Source of the DNA: AP-15 sp963788085
GTDB lineage: Bacteria > Pseudomonadota > Alphaproteobacteria > ATCC43930 > CGMCC-115725
NCBI GenBank assembly: GCA_963788085.1
Contig: CAWBFS010000048.1
Coordinates: forward strand, 24,926-88,925
Reading direction: 5' to 3'
Length of the DNA stretch: 64,000 nucleotides
Shown piece after piece: positions 1 to 8,260 of the stretch (the stretch's first letter is position 1; each line of letters opens with the position of its first letter). The notes under the pieces were generated by a model. That model worked only from the letters and a program-made list of their open reading frames with translations. It did not search any database and was not told where the DNA came from. Position numbers and translations under genes: made by a program.

Positions 1-822
1 CCGCCCGACCGGAGTGCTGACCTTCGAGCCGCATCCGCGCAGCGTGTTTTTTCCGGCGGCCGAACCCTTCCGGCTGACGCCGTTCCGCGTCAAGGAGCGC
101 GAACTGGCGCGGCTCGGCATCGATCTGCTGTTCGTCCAGCATTTCGACCTCGCCTTCTCGAAGAAGAGTGCCGAGGAATTCATCGCCGAATCATCGTCGG
201 AGCGATCGGGGCCTCGCATGTCGTGGTCGGCTGGGATTGCACCTTTGGCAACCGCCGCGGCGGAACCCCCGAAACTCTGCGCGCCGCCGGTCTGCAGCAC
301 GGCTTCGGGGTGACCGTGCTCGAACCGGTCCGCGGCGAGGACACCATCGTCTATTCCTCGACCCAGATCCGCGAACTGCTGAAGGCCGGCAAGCCACGCG
401 AGGCGGCCGTGCTCCTCGGCCGCTTCTGGGAGATCGACGGCCGCGTCGCGACCGGCGACAGGCGTGGCCGGACGATCGGCTTTCCGACCGCGAATCTCGG
501 TCTCGACGACTATCTGCACCCGGCCTTCGGGGTCTATGCGGTGCGTGTCTCCGGTGACGGGCCCGACGACCCGCTCGCCGGCCGCACAATCGGCGGCGTC
601 GCCAATATCGGTCTGCGCCCGACGGTCGGCGGCCTCGTGCCGCGGCTCGAGGCCCACCTCTTCGACATCGATGTCGACCTTTACGCACGCCACTTGCGCG
701 TCGCGCTCGTCGATTTCATCCGGCCGGAACAGAAATTCGCCGGTCTCGACGAGCTGAAAGCGCAGATCGCCACGGACGCCGCCCAAGCGCGCACGATCCT
801 TGCCGCGATTCCGGCGGACTGA
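1..822 (+). CDS. ribF: Bifunctional riboflavin kinase/FAD synthetase, 5' partial and frameshifted
   Basis: RibF converts riboflavin to FMN and then FAD in the cytosol. The window opens inside the N-terminal adenylyltransferase domain (FEPHPRSVFFP is visible at the start), so the nucleotide-binding HxGH motif lies outside. The C-terminal riboflavin kinase domain is clear: GRTIGFPTANLGLDDY, then FGVYAVRV and GVANIGLRPTVGG, ending at a TGA at 820-822. The first part reads in frame 2 and the rest in frame 1; the switch is near 185-192, where GAATCATC probably stands for GAAATCATC, giving EIIVGAIGASHVVVGWD. That is one A lost from a run of three. Downstream are a 224-bp gap and ileS; the order ribF-ileS-lspA is common in Proteobacteria. 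Identification is firm; whether the shift is real is not. Confidence 0.9.
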   Translation, partial: PPDRSADLRAASAQRVFSGGRTLPADAVPRQGARTGAARHRSAVRPAFRPRLLEEECRGIHRRIIVGAIGASHVVVGWDCTFGNRRGGTPETLRAAGLQHGFGVTVLEPVRGEDTIVYSSTQIRELLKAGKPREAAVLLGRFWEIDGRVATGDRRGRTIGFPTANLGLDDYLHPAFGVYAVRVSGDGPDDPLAGRTIGGVANIGLRPTVGGLVPRLEAHLFDIDVDLYARHLRVALVDFIRPEQKFAGLDELKAQIATDAAQARTILAAIPAD

Positions 823-988
823 GCGCCCCTAAAATCGCCATCTTTGCATTGCACTCTAGGCCTTCGAGTCGGTGCCGGACTGAAGGGGCGGTTCAACCTG
901 CACGAGAGGTCTCGCTGCAAACTCGCTGCAGATGCAGCAGGCGCCCAAATTCGACTCTATTGCCGGTTGTAGGCGCGGCAGCCATTCG

Positions 989-1016
989 TTGACGGCATCC
1001 GGGCCGGCCCTTATTT
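989..1016 (+). promoter_or_regulatory. Possible sigma-70 promoter for ileS-lspA
   Basis: TTGACG at 989-994 is followed after 16 bases by TTATTT at 1011-1016, about 30 bases before the ileS start. The -35 hexamer is good and the -10 weak. Prediction from sequence only. Confidence 0.3.
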
Positions 1017-1046
1017 ACCTGGTTTGTTCCGGAAAGTGCCGAGCTT

Positions 1047-3902
1047 ATGCCGACGGATTATCGTCCGACCGTATTCTTGCCCAAGACCGATTTCCCGATG
1101 CGGGGAGATTTGCCGAAACGCGAGCCGACAATTCTCGCGCGCTGGGAGCAGATGGACCTCTATCGCCGGCTCCGCGAGGCGTCGCGAGGACGCGAGAAGT
1201 TCATCCTGCACGACGGCCCGCCTTACGCCAACGGCGACATTCACCTTGGCACCGCCCTCAACAAGGTTTTGAAGGACGTGGTCAACCGGGCGCAGCAGAT
1301 GCTCGGCAAGGACGCGCCCTATGTGCCGGGCTGGGACTGCCACGGCCTGCCGATCGAATGGATTGTCGAGGAGCAGTACCGCGCGAAAAACCAATCCAAA
1401 GACAGCGTGCCGATCGACCAGTTCCGCCGCGAGTGCCGCGAATTCGCGGCCCATTGGATCGAGGTGCAGAAGCGCGACTTCAAGCGGCTCGGCGTCGTCG
1501 GAGACTGGGATAACCCCTATACGACGATGGCGTATTCGGCCGAGGCGCAGATCGTCCGCGAGCTCGGCAAGTTTCTCGTCAATGGCGGGCTCTACAAGGG
1601 GGCAAAGCCGGTTCTGTGGTCGGTCGTCGAGCAGACCGCGCTCGCCGAAGCGGAAGTCGAATACCACGACCACAGGTCCACGACGGTTTGGGTACGGTTT
1701 CCGATCCTGCATACCGACCGGCCGGCGCTCGCCGGCGCTGCGGCGCTGATCTGGACGACAACCCCTTGGACATTGCCGGGCAACCGCGCGATCGCCTTCA
1801 GCGGCCGGTTCGAGTATGTGGTGTTGCGTGTCGATCGGGCCGCCGAAGGGAGCCGTGCACGTCCGGGAGAGACCCTGCTCGTCGCCGCCGAGCTGGCAGA
1901 GGAAGTCGTAAAGGCAGCCGGAATCGAGGCATATTCGATCATCGACCGCTTTCCCGGCGCGAGCCTTGCCGGGACGACGGCGGCGCATCCGCTGCGCGGT
2001 CAGGGCTACGATTTCGACGTCCCGCTGCTGGCTGCCGGCTTTGTCGAAGCCGACCAGGGGACCGGCCTCGTGCACATCGCCCCCGGCCACGGCGCCGACG
2101 ATTTCGAACTGGGCCAGATGAACGGCCTGGCGGTGCCGGACACCGTCTCTCCCGATGGAGTTTATCTCCCGTCGGTGCCGCTCTTCGCCGGGCGCTCGAT
2201 CTATCGCCCGGACGGCAAGCCGGGTGATGCGAACGCCGCGGTGATCGCCGCGATCGACGACGCCGGCGGGCTATTGGCGCGCGGCACGCTCGTTCATTCC
2301 TACCCGCATTCGTGGCGCTCCAAGGCGCCGCTGATCTTTCGCAATACGCCGCAATGGTTCATCAGCATGGAGAAGGAGGGGCTCCGGCAGAAGGCCTTGG
2401 CGGCAATCGCCGACGTCCGCTGGGTCCCATCGCAGGCCCGCAACCGGATCGAGTCGATGGTCGAGAGCAAGCCGGACTGGTGCGTGTCGCGCCAGCGCGC
2501 CTGGGGCGTACCGATCGCGGTGTTCACCCATCGCGAAACCGGAGAGCCGCTGCGCGATCCGCTCGTCGTCGAGCGCATCGCCGCCGCGGTCGAGCGAGAA
2601 GGGGCGGATGTCTGGTTCAGCGCCGATCCGGCGGAGTTCCTCGGGAATGCCTATGACGCCGCCGAATGGGAGAAGGTCACCGACATCGTCGAGGTGTGGT
2701 TCGATTCGGGCTCGACCCACGCCTTTGTGCTCGAGCAGCGCCCGGAGCTGCGATGGCCGGCCGATCTCTATCTGGAAGGCTCGGACCAGCACCGCGGCTG
2801 GTTCCAGTCCTCCTTGATCGAAGCCTGCGGGACGCGCGGACGCGCGCCCTACGAGGCGGTGCTGACGCACGGATTCGTGCTCGACGAAGACGGGCGGAAG
2901 ATGTCGAAATCGCTCGGCAACGTCATCCCGCCGCAGCAGATCATGCAGCAGAGCGGGGCCGACATCCTGCGCCTTTGGGTGGTCGGCTCGGACTACACCG
3001 AGGATGTCCGCATCGGCCCGGAGATCCTCAAGCGCCACAGCGACGCTTACCGCCGATTGCGCAATACCCTGCGTTATCTGTTGGGAGCGCTCGACGGCTA
3101 TACCGCCGCCGAGGCGGTCGGCATCGAGGCGATGCCCGAACTCGACCGCTGGGTATTGCACCGCTTGGCGGAGCTCGACGATCTCGTGCGGCGTTCAGTC
3201 GAGGCATTCGATTTCCACGGCATGTTCGCGGCACTGCACGGTTTCTGTGGGAGCGATTTGTCGGCCTTCTATTTCGACATCCGCAAGGACCGGCTCTATT
3301 GCGACGCGGCGGACGATATCAAGCGCCGGGCGGTGCGGACCGTGCTCGACCGGTGCTTCGATTGTCTGGTGCGCTGGCTGGCCCCGGTGGTTTGCTTTAC
3401 CGCGGAGGAGGCATGGCTCGCCCGTCACGGCGACCTGCCCGGACGGAGCATTCATCTCGAGCTTTTCGCCGATGTCCCAGCTGGTTGGCGCGATGACGCG
3501 CTCGGCGAACGCTGGACGGTACTGCGCGATCTGCGCCGCGTCGTCACCGGCGCACTGGAACTGGAACGGGGGGCAAAGCGGCTGGGGTCGGGCCTGCAGG
3601 CCGCCGTCGAGCTGTTCGTGCCCGAAAGACTGGCCGATCAGCTACGCAACGTCGATCTCGCCGAGCTCTGCATCACCTCGGCGGGAACGGTGCGTTTGGG
3701 GCCGGCTCCCGATGATGCCTTCACGCTTCCCGATGTTGCGGAAGTCGGTGTGCGAGTCTCGCCGGCGCCGGGGGAGCGCTGCGAGCGCTGCTGGAGGGTA
3801 TTGCCGGAGGTCGGCGGCGTGCCGGGTCACGCCGATCTCTGCCGTCGGTGCGCGGAAGTGGTCGATCGCGCCGGCCTCGAGCTCGCAGCCGCAAACGGGT
3901 GA
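1047..3902 (+). CDS. ileS: Isoleucyl-tRNA synthetase
   Basis: Charges tRNA-Ile with isoleucine in the cytosol and edits mischarged valine. The 951-residue protein is full length and intact. The class I HIGH-type signature appears as HLGT near residue 70, just after GPPYANGDI; the KMSKS loop is exact at about residue 618 (GRKMSKSLGNV). The WCVSRQRAWGVPI segment is typical of the family. The C-terminal zinc finger has two Cys pairs (CERC and CRRC, near residues 912 and 931). The ATG at 1047 gives the normal N-terminus DYRPTVFLPKTDFPMRG. Its stop TGA overlaps the lspA start (TGATG), so the two are probably translationally coupled. Confidence 0.98.
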   Translation: MPTDYRPTVFLPKTDFPMRGDLPKREPTILARWEQMDLYRRLREASRGREKFILHDGPPYANGDIHLGTALNKVLKDVVNRAQQMLGKDAPYVPGWDCHGLPIEWIVEEQYRAKNQSKDSVPIDQFRRECREFAAHWIEVQKRDFKRLGVVGDWDNPYTTMAYSAEAQIVRELGKFLVNGGLYKGAKPVLWSVVEQTALAEAEVEYHDHRSTTVWVRFPILHTDRPALAGAAALIWTTTPWTLPGNRAIAFSGRFEYVVLRVDRAAEGSRARPGETLLVAAELAEEVVKAAGIEAYSIIDRFPGASLAGTTAAHPLRGQGYDFDVPLLAAGFVEADQGTGLVHIAPGHGADDFELGQMNGLAVPDTVSPDGVYLPSVPLFAGRSIYRPDGKPGDANAAVIAAIDDAGGLLARGTLVHSYPHSWRSKAPLIFRNTPQWFISMEKEGLRQKALAAIADVRWVPSQARNRIESMVESKPDWCVSRQRAWGVPIAVFTHRETGEPLRDPLVVERIAAAVEREGADVWFSADPAEFLGNAYDAAEWEKVTDIVEVWFDSGSTHAFVLEQRPELRWPADLYLEGSDQHRGWFQSSLIEACGTRGRAPYEAVLTHGFVLDEDGRKMSKSLGNVIPPQQIMQQSGADILRLWVVGSDYTEDVRIGPEILKRHSDAYRRLRNTLRYLLGALDGYTAAEAVGIEAMPELDRWVLHRLAELDDLVRRSVEAFDFHGMFAALHGFCGSDLSAFYFDIRKDRLYCDAADDIKRRAVRTVLDRCFDCLVRWLAPVVCFTAEEAWLARHGDLPGRSIHLELFADVPAGWRDDALGERWTVLRDLRRVVTGALELERGAKRLGSGLQAAVELFVPERLADQLRNVDLAELCITSAGTVRLGPAPDDAFTLPDVAEVGVRVSPAPGERCERCWRVLPEVGGVPGHADLCRRCAEVVDRAGLELAAANG

Positions 3903-4375
3903 TGCTCGCGCGCGGGCTCGCCACGGCGATTGTGGTCGCGATTCTCGACCAGCTCAGCAAAGTTGCGGTTCTCGCCTTCTTCGCCGGGCGCGGCTTCGGC
4001 GACCGCGAGACCGTGACGTCGTTCTTCAATCTCTCCCTGACCTATAATCGGGGCATCAGCTTTGGCCTCTTCAACGGCGCCGCCGGAATGAGTGCGCTGG
4101 TCTTTTCATGTGCCGCTGCCGCGATTGTCGCGGTCTTGATCTTCTGGTTGAGCCGCGCTTCGAGCCCCCTTCTCGCCGTCGCGATCGGGCTGATCATCGG
4201 GGGTGCGGTGGGCAATGTCATCGACCGGCTGCGCCTTGGTGCTGTCGTCGACTTTCTGGATTTTCACCTCGGAGCCGCGCATTGGCCGGCCTTCAATCTC
4301 GCGGACAGCGCTATTTGCATCGGGGTCGCGGCGATGTTGCTGGACGGCTTGTTGCTGCGGCGAGAGGCGCACTGA
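3902..4375 (+). CDS. lspA: Lipoprotein signal peptidase II
   Basis: Inner-membrane aspartyl protease that cleaves signal peptides of diacylglyceryl-modified prolipoproteins. It has 157 residues, the usual length, with four hydrophobic segments. Family motifs are in order: DQLSKVAVL near the N-terminus, YNRGISFGLF, VGNVIDRLRLGAVVDFLDFH with the first catalytic Asp, and FNLADSAICIG with the second. The ATG at 3902 overlaps the ileS stop by one base, and I prefer it to an upstream in-frame start inside ileS. Nearby lipoproteins, such as the DUF3035 protein at 5993, are likely substrates. Confidence 0.97.
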   Translation: MLARGLATAIVVAILDQLSKVAVLAFFAGRGFGDRETVTSFFNLSLTYNRGISFGLFNGAAGMSALVFSCAAAAIVAVLIFWLSRASSPLLAVAIGLIIGGAVGNVIDRLRLGAVVDFLDFHLGAAHWPAFNLADSAICIGVAAMLLDGLLLRREAH

Positions 4376-4401
4376 GTCGCATCACGGCAGAGCCGGGTCG
4401 A

Positions 4402-4953
4402 TCAGCGGCTCACCCGGCTTTGCACTATCGCCTCTAAGGTGATGTGATCGGTGATGGTGGCCTTGTTTGGACCGATCCCGGGACCGTTTGGATTTACGAT
4501 AATGTTGTTGTCGACAAGGGCGAATCTCCCATTGTTGTCATAGTAGGGAGGGCCGAACCTCACGGTGCCGGTAAATGGAGAGTTGTCGCTCATCCTGACC
4601 GAATAACGCGCGACGACGGTCCCGCCTGGCGCGGTGTCCGGCACTTTTGGGGTGGTCGGCCTTATCTCGATCACCGGCCGTAGCGGTCCGGCCGGCACCG
4701 GCGGCGGGGCGGCAACCCGAACTGCCGGCGGTGCACCTCCTCGACGCGGGGGCGAGGCCGCCGGAGCAGTGCTGGCCCCGCCGGGCGCCGGGCGAGTGGC
4801 AGGATTGGTTGGAACGACCTCGATCTGACCGTTGGCGCCGCGCCGCAGCTCCGGCATGCGTCCTCCCCCGGAGGGCAGCTCCTGCGCCCAACTCGCCGCG
4901 GCATCGGCCAGGAGAAGCGAAACGGCGGCCCCGACCGCGAATCTCGAGATCAT
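4402..4953 (-). CDS. Secreted proline-rich protein coupled to cbtA
   Basis: A 183-residue protein of unknown function. It starts with a cleavable signal peptide (MISRFAVGAAVSLLLADA, then AAASWAQE), followed by a linker rich in Pro, Ala and Gly to about residue 95. A compact C-terminal domain of about 80 residues contains VARYSVRMSDNSPFTGTV and NIIVNPNGPGIGPNKATI, which looks like a beta-rich cadherin-like fold (inference). Its ATG overlaps the stop of cbtA by four bases (ATGA), so it is almost certainly made from the same transcript as the CbtBA cobalt permease. It could be an exported partner of that system, but I know of no such described component. Confidence 0.75.
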   Translation of the reverse strand: MISRFAVGAAVSLLLADAAASWAQELPSGGGRMPELRRGANGQIEVVPTNPATRPAPGGASTAPAASPPRRGGAPPAVRVAAPPPVPAGPLRPVIEIRPTTPKVPDTAPGGTVVARYSVRMSDNSPFTGTVRFGPPYYDNNGRFALVDNNIIVNPNGPGIGPNKATITDHITLEAIVQSRVSR

Positions 4954-5652
4954 GCAGCGGCGCGTGCCGCCCGAGCGATCTGCAGCTGCAGGCGTTCGTG
5001 GAAATAGCCCGTCGATGCTCCGAGGATCAGCCAGAACAGAAAGTTCACTACGGTGGCGGCGACTATGAAGTGGTGGGTAAGAGCGGTAGGCGCCGCCGCA
5101 ATCTGCTCGGCGGGCTCGGGTGCGCCGTAGAGATGCGGTAGTACAATCAGAACCGCCGCGAGGATCGTCCAACGCGCTCGCGTCGTGAAGGCGATCAGCG
5201 CAAGGGCGGAGCCGGTCGCCACAGCGGTACCGAGCCACCAGAGCTGGCGATCGAACAGCGGCGCGGCTTCGTTTCCGGGTAGCTGCGGCGGTAATCCGAG
5301 GCTCGGGGCGACAGTGAATGTCGCAAATCCGGCGAGGCCCCACAGGAGCCCTTGCCGCCAACCGACCTCGCCGCCGCGCAAAGTTAGTCCGGCCCCCAGC
5401 AGAAGTGCAAACCCGACCCCGGTCAGGATGTCCGCGAGCAGGGTGTAGGCCGTGCGCTCGGCGCCGTTTTCCGGTTCCCATGCGCTGGTATGCTCGTGCG
5501 CCGCTGCCGACGCGTGCTCTGCCGGATTTTCATAGGTTTCGGCTTGCAGGATCAGAGGCACTGTGGCGATTTGATGGGCCACCGTGGCAAAGACGCCGGA
5601 CAATCAATCCGGCGCAGAGCGCTGCGAACACCAGTCTGCGGAAAACGGCCAT
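4950..5652 (-). CDS. cbtA: Predicted cobalt transporter subunit CbtA, start frameshifted
   Basis: Polytopic inner-membrane protein of the CbtAB family, thought to import cobalt for cobalamin synthesis. The body reads VPLILQAETYENPAEH, a His-rich stretch (HASAAAHEHTSAWEPENG), APSLGLPPQLPG, LPHLYGAPEP and a last membrane segment near FLFWLILGASTGYFHERL, all as in the family. In the uninterrupted frame the only start is a TTG at 5603 (217 aa). An ATG at 5652, six bases after the cbtB stop, encodes the expected N-terminus MAVFRRLVFAALCAGLI but is out of frame by one base; the shift lies near 5603-5606. I give the span from 5652. Confidence 0.85.
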
Positions 5653-5658
5653 CCCCGC

Positions 5659-5853
5659 TCAATGGCACGGAAAGCCGACGGAGTGGCGCGTATCGTGAGC
5701 GGCGTTATGGGCGATGTCGATGTGCGAAAACCCGACCGCCCAGATAACGAAAGCGCCGAGCAGAGCAGCGAACACCGCCGCGGCGAGAGTGTCGGACCGG
5801 CGGAGGGTATCAGACCCGGTAGCCGGTCGGGAGCCGATGACTTGCGTCTGCAT
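5659..5853 (-). CDS. cbtB: Cobalt transporter small subunit CbtB
   Basis: Small subunit of 64 residues with one membrane helix (LAAAVFAALLGAFVIWAVGF) and the diagnostic His-rich end HIDIAHNAAHDTRHSVGFPC followed by a final His, presumed to bind metal. The ATG is at 5853. It is the first gene of the cbtB-cbtA-secreted protein unit, six bases before the likely cbtA start. Expression of such genes is often controlled by a cobalamin riboswitch, but I could not find its conserved core upstream. Confidence 0.9.
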   Translation of the reverse strand: MQTQVIGSRPATGSDTLRRSDTLAAAVFAALLGAFVIWAVGFSHIDIAHNAAHDTRHSVGFPCH

Positions 5854-5992
5854 GATCGTATCCGTGGCTGGGATGAGGCCGAATACCGTTTACCTGATAT
5901 GGTCAGCCCTCCGCCAGAGGCGGAATTGCCGGGTGGCTTGCTTAGTGGACAGAAAGCGCATTAAAAAAACCGGGTGGGGAGGGATTTGTGCC

Positions 5993-6481
5993 ATGTCCTG
6001 TGAGTACCGGTTTCGAGCGACCCGCGCTCTTCTTGCGTCACCTTTTCTTTGCTTGGCCGGCGCATTGGTGATTTCGGGTTGCTCCGACCTGAAAAAGGCA
6101 ATTGGGCTCGAACATTCGACGCCAGACGAGTTCGCCGTCGAATCGCGCGCGCCGCTGACAATGCCGCCCGACTTCAATCTGCGTCCGCCGCAGCCCGGCG
6201 CAGCCCGGCCGCAAGAGAAGAGTTCCGACCAACAGGCCCGCCAAGTCATCGAACAGGCAGGGCCCGGCGAGCCCGGCAAGCAGGCGCCCGATTTCCGCCT
6301 GCGCCGCGCTGAGGACGGGCTTCCGGATATCGGCGCCCGCAGCGGTCAGGCGCCTGACCCGAACGCGGTGGTCGGGGAGCAGAGCCTGTCGAGCAAGCTT
6401 TTGGACTACCAGCCGAGCAATGCAGCCCAGCCCGCGCCGGTCGAGAAACGCGAAACCACCCCGCTGCAGGGGGTTTATTGA
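5993..6481 (+). CDS. DUF3035 family lipoprotein
   Basis: A 162-residue outer-membrane-type lipoprotein. The signal peptide ends at a lipobox (ALVISGC, lipidated Cys near residue 30), and the mature part has the DUF3035 features: SDLKKAIGL, PDEFAVESRAPLTMPPDFNL, RPPQPGA, and a Gln-, Pro- and Ala-rich tail ending LQGVY. In alphaproteobacteria this family typically sits next to lspA; here it is separated from lspA by the opposing cbt genes. The ATG at 5993 gives a proper signal peptide; upstream in-frame starts would not. Molecular role is unknown; a link to envelope assembly is only suggested in the literature. Confidence 0.85.
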   Translation: MSCEYRFRATRALLASPFLCLAGALVISGCSDLKKAIGLEHSTPDEFAVESRAPLTMPPDFNLRPPQPGAARPQEKSSDQQARQVIEQAGPGEPGKQAPDFRLRRAEDGLPDIGARSGQAPDPNAVVGEQSLSSKLLDYQPSNAAQPAPVEKRETTPLQGVY

Positions 6482-6521
6482 CCGACCGCCACAGCGGCCC
6501 CTCTCCTCCCAATTCCGACCC

Positions 6522-6591
6522 GGGGCTTTGATGAGCCCAGGGGCTTTGATGAGCCCAGGGGCTTTGGTGAGTGAGGGGCTTTGATGAGCCC
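6522..6591 (+). repeat. Tandem 18-bp repeat carrying the DUF72 start signal
   Basis: Four copies of a unit close to GGGGCTTTGATGAGCCCA lie at 6522, 6540, 6558 and 6575. The third copy is one base short and altered. Each full copy has a GGGG run and an ATG 9 bases on; the last copy supplies the DUF72 start. Confidence 0.9.
6531..6584 (+). CDS. Possible 17-codon leader ORF made by the repeat
   Basis: An ATG in the first repeat opens a 17-codon frame (MSPGALMSPGALVSEGL). Its TGA at 6582-6584 overlaps the DUF72 ATG at 6584, as in coupled genes. The frame arises because the third repeat is one base short. It may be meaningless, or may deliver ribosomes to the DUF72 start. Confidence 0.25.
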   Translation: MSPGALMSPGALVSEGL

Positions 6592-7344
6592 CGCGCCGAG
6601 AATCCGAGTCGGGATCGGCGGCTGGGTATTTCCGCCATGGCGCGGTGTCTTCTACCCGCCCGGCTTGCCGCAAGCCCGCGAGCTCGCCCATGCCAGCCGC
6701 CAGGTCACCGCGATCGAGATCAACGGCACCTTTTACGGCTCGCAAAAGCCAGCGAGCTTTCGCCGCTGGCACGACGAGACCCCGGAGGATTTCGTCTTTT
6801 CGCTGAAGGGCCCGCGCTTTGTCACGCACCGCACCGATCTGGCGACGGCCGGCCCCTCGATCGACCGCTTTTTCGCCAGCGGCGTGCTCGAATTGCGCGA
6901 CAAGCTCGGGCCGATTCTATGGCAATTCGCTCCGCGCATGGCTTTCGTCGACGAAGCCGGTTTCGCCGCCTTTCTCGAATTGCTGCCACAACAGCTCGAC
7001 GGCCGCGCCATACGTCATGTCGTCGAGGTGCGCCACTCGGAGCTTCGCAGCGCCGTCCTTCACCGAGCTGTTGCGCCGGCATCGCGTCGCCGTCGCCATG
7101 GTCGACGACGACAACCGCCCGGCGTTCGAAGCGATCACCGGGGATTTCGTCTACGCTCGCCTGCGCCGTTGCGCGGAAGGCGAACCGACCGGCTATGCGC
7201 CGGAGGTGCTCGATGGTTGGGCCGAGCGCTTCCGCCGACACTCGACGCAGTGCGGGCAGCGACTGCTTCGTCTACTTCATCAATGGCGCAAAGGTCCGCG
7301 CCCCCGCCGCGGCACAGGCGCTTCTTCAGAGACTGGCGAAATGA
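6584..7344 (+). pseudogene. DUF72 domain protein, two frameshifts
   Basis: YecE/DUF72 family TIM-barrel protein of unknown biochemical role. Visible family features are IRVGIGGWVFPPWRGVFYP at the N-terminus, VTAIEINGTFYGSQKP, FVFSLKGPRFVTH, then HVVEVRHSE. The frame then shifts near 7051-7057 to FTELLRRHRVAVAMVDDDN and FVYARLRR, and shifts again at the GGG around 7254 to reach CFVYFINGAKVRAPAAAQAL and the stop at 7344. Both are +1 shifts. The joined product would be about 253 residues, normal for the family. The 3' end overlaps the 3' end of the opposing FkbM gene by about 65 bases. Confidence 0.8.
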
Positions 7345-8223
7345 CGCCATCAGGGACGAGCAGCAGGTTGTGGGCGTCGCCCGCACAAAACGGTGGGTCG
7401 AGCGCGACATAGGCGGGCCAGTCGGCCGGACGCCATTCCGTAATTCGAGCAGGATGCCGAGCATCCGATAGCCGAGGCCGGCGAGCCGATCGTGGATCGC
7501 TGCGCGATCTGCTTCCGCCTCGTGGCCCGTCTCGATCACCAGCACCGGGCGGTGCCGGTCGAGAATGGCGGCCGCTCCATCGAGGACGCGGCGCTCGTGT
7601 CCCTCGACGTCGATCTTGATCAAATCGAGCCGGGTGAGGTTGCGCTCGGCGGCGAGCGAATCGAGGCTGCGCAACCGGACCTGCAGAGCGTCGCGCCCGG
7701 CACAAGCGGGTCCGATCCGCGCGGTGCCGGTATCCGTGCGGGCCGATGTCACGACCGGCACGGCAAATTGCGCGATGCCGTCGTGTTCGCCGATCGCGCA
7801 ACGGATGATTTCGGCCTGAGCCAGGGCATTGGCGGCGAGCGTCGATTCGAGAGCGGCGGCGCTGCGCGGCGCCGGCTCGATCGCTAGCACCCGCCCCGCC
7901 GGCCCGACCTTGCGGGCGAACGGCACGGTCCACTCCCCGAGATTGGCGCCGACATCGAGCACGACCGAGCCGGGCTGCAGAAAGCCGAGGACCGCCGGGT
8001 GCACATAGGGCGGGTGGAGCAGGGCATGGCGGCCGCGGGCGTCGAGCGGGCTCGGCACATGCACCAGGTCTCCGGTGCGATGCAGCACCAGCCCTCCGGG
8101 CCAGTCCCTCTCGAGCCGGGTGAGGAGGCGCTTCTCGCGCCAGCGCCGGATGAGGCGGGCGGCGGGCGCTTCCGGCTCGCCCGGCGGGCGCAGCTTCCAA
8201 AGCGCCTTCAGGAGCGCCATCAT
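7280..8223 (-). CDS. FkbM family methyltransferase, frameshifted near its 3' end
   Basis: SAM-dependent methyltransferase of the FkbM type, which usually O-methylates sugars or polyketides. The SAM-binding motif is VVLDVGANLGEWTVPFAR, followed by AIEPAPRSAAALESTL. The family core RLDLIKIDVEGHERRVLDGA and PVLVIETGHE is present. Near 7441-7447 the frame shifts by one base; the next frame gives TEWRPADWPAYVALDPPF and DAHNLLLVPDG, the expected C-terminal part, and stops at 7280. The product is about 314 residues. Start taken at the ATG at 8223 (MMALLKALWKL), 37 bases from the divergent SDR start. Substrate unknown. Confidence 0.8.
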
Positions 8224-8260
8224 GGCACGCAGATCGCCGGGCTCTTGTCGGAGATTTCTT

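Noticed and set aside
1011..2090. Long minus-strand open frame opposite ileS
   Set aside because: Antisense to a firmly identified gene; Arg/Ala/Asp-rich composition typical of a shadow frame.
5854..5992. Cobalamin riboswitch upstream of cbtB
   Set aside because: A string AGCCACGGATAC on the minus strand is vaguely like the B12 box, but the conserved GCCCCCGCAACTG-type core is missing.
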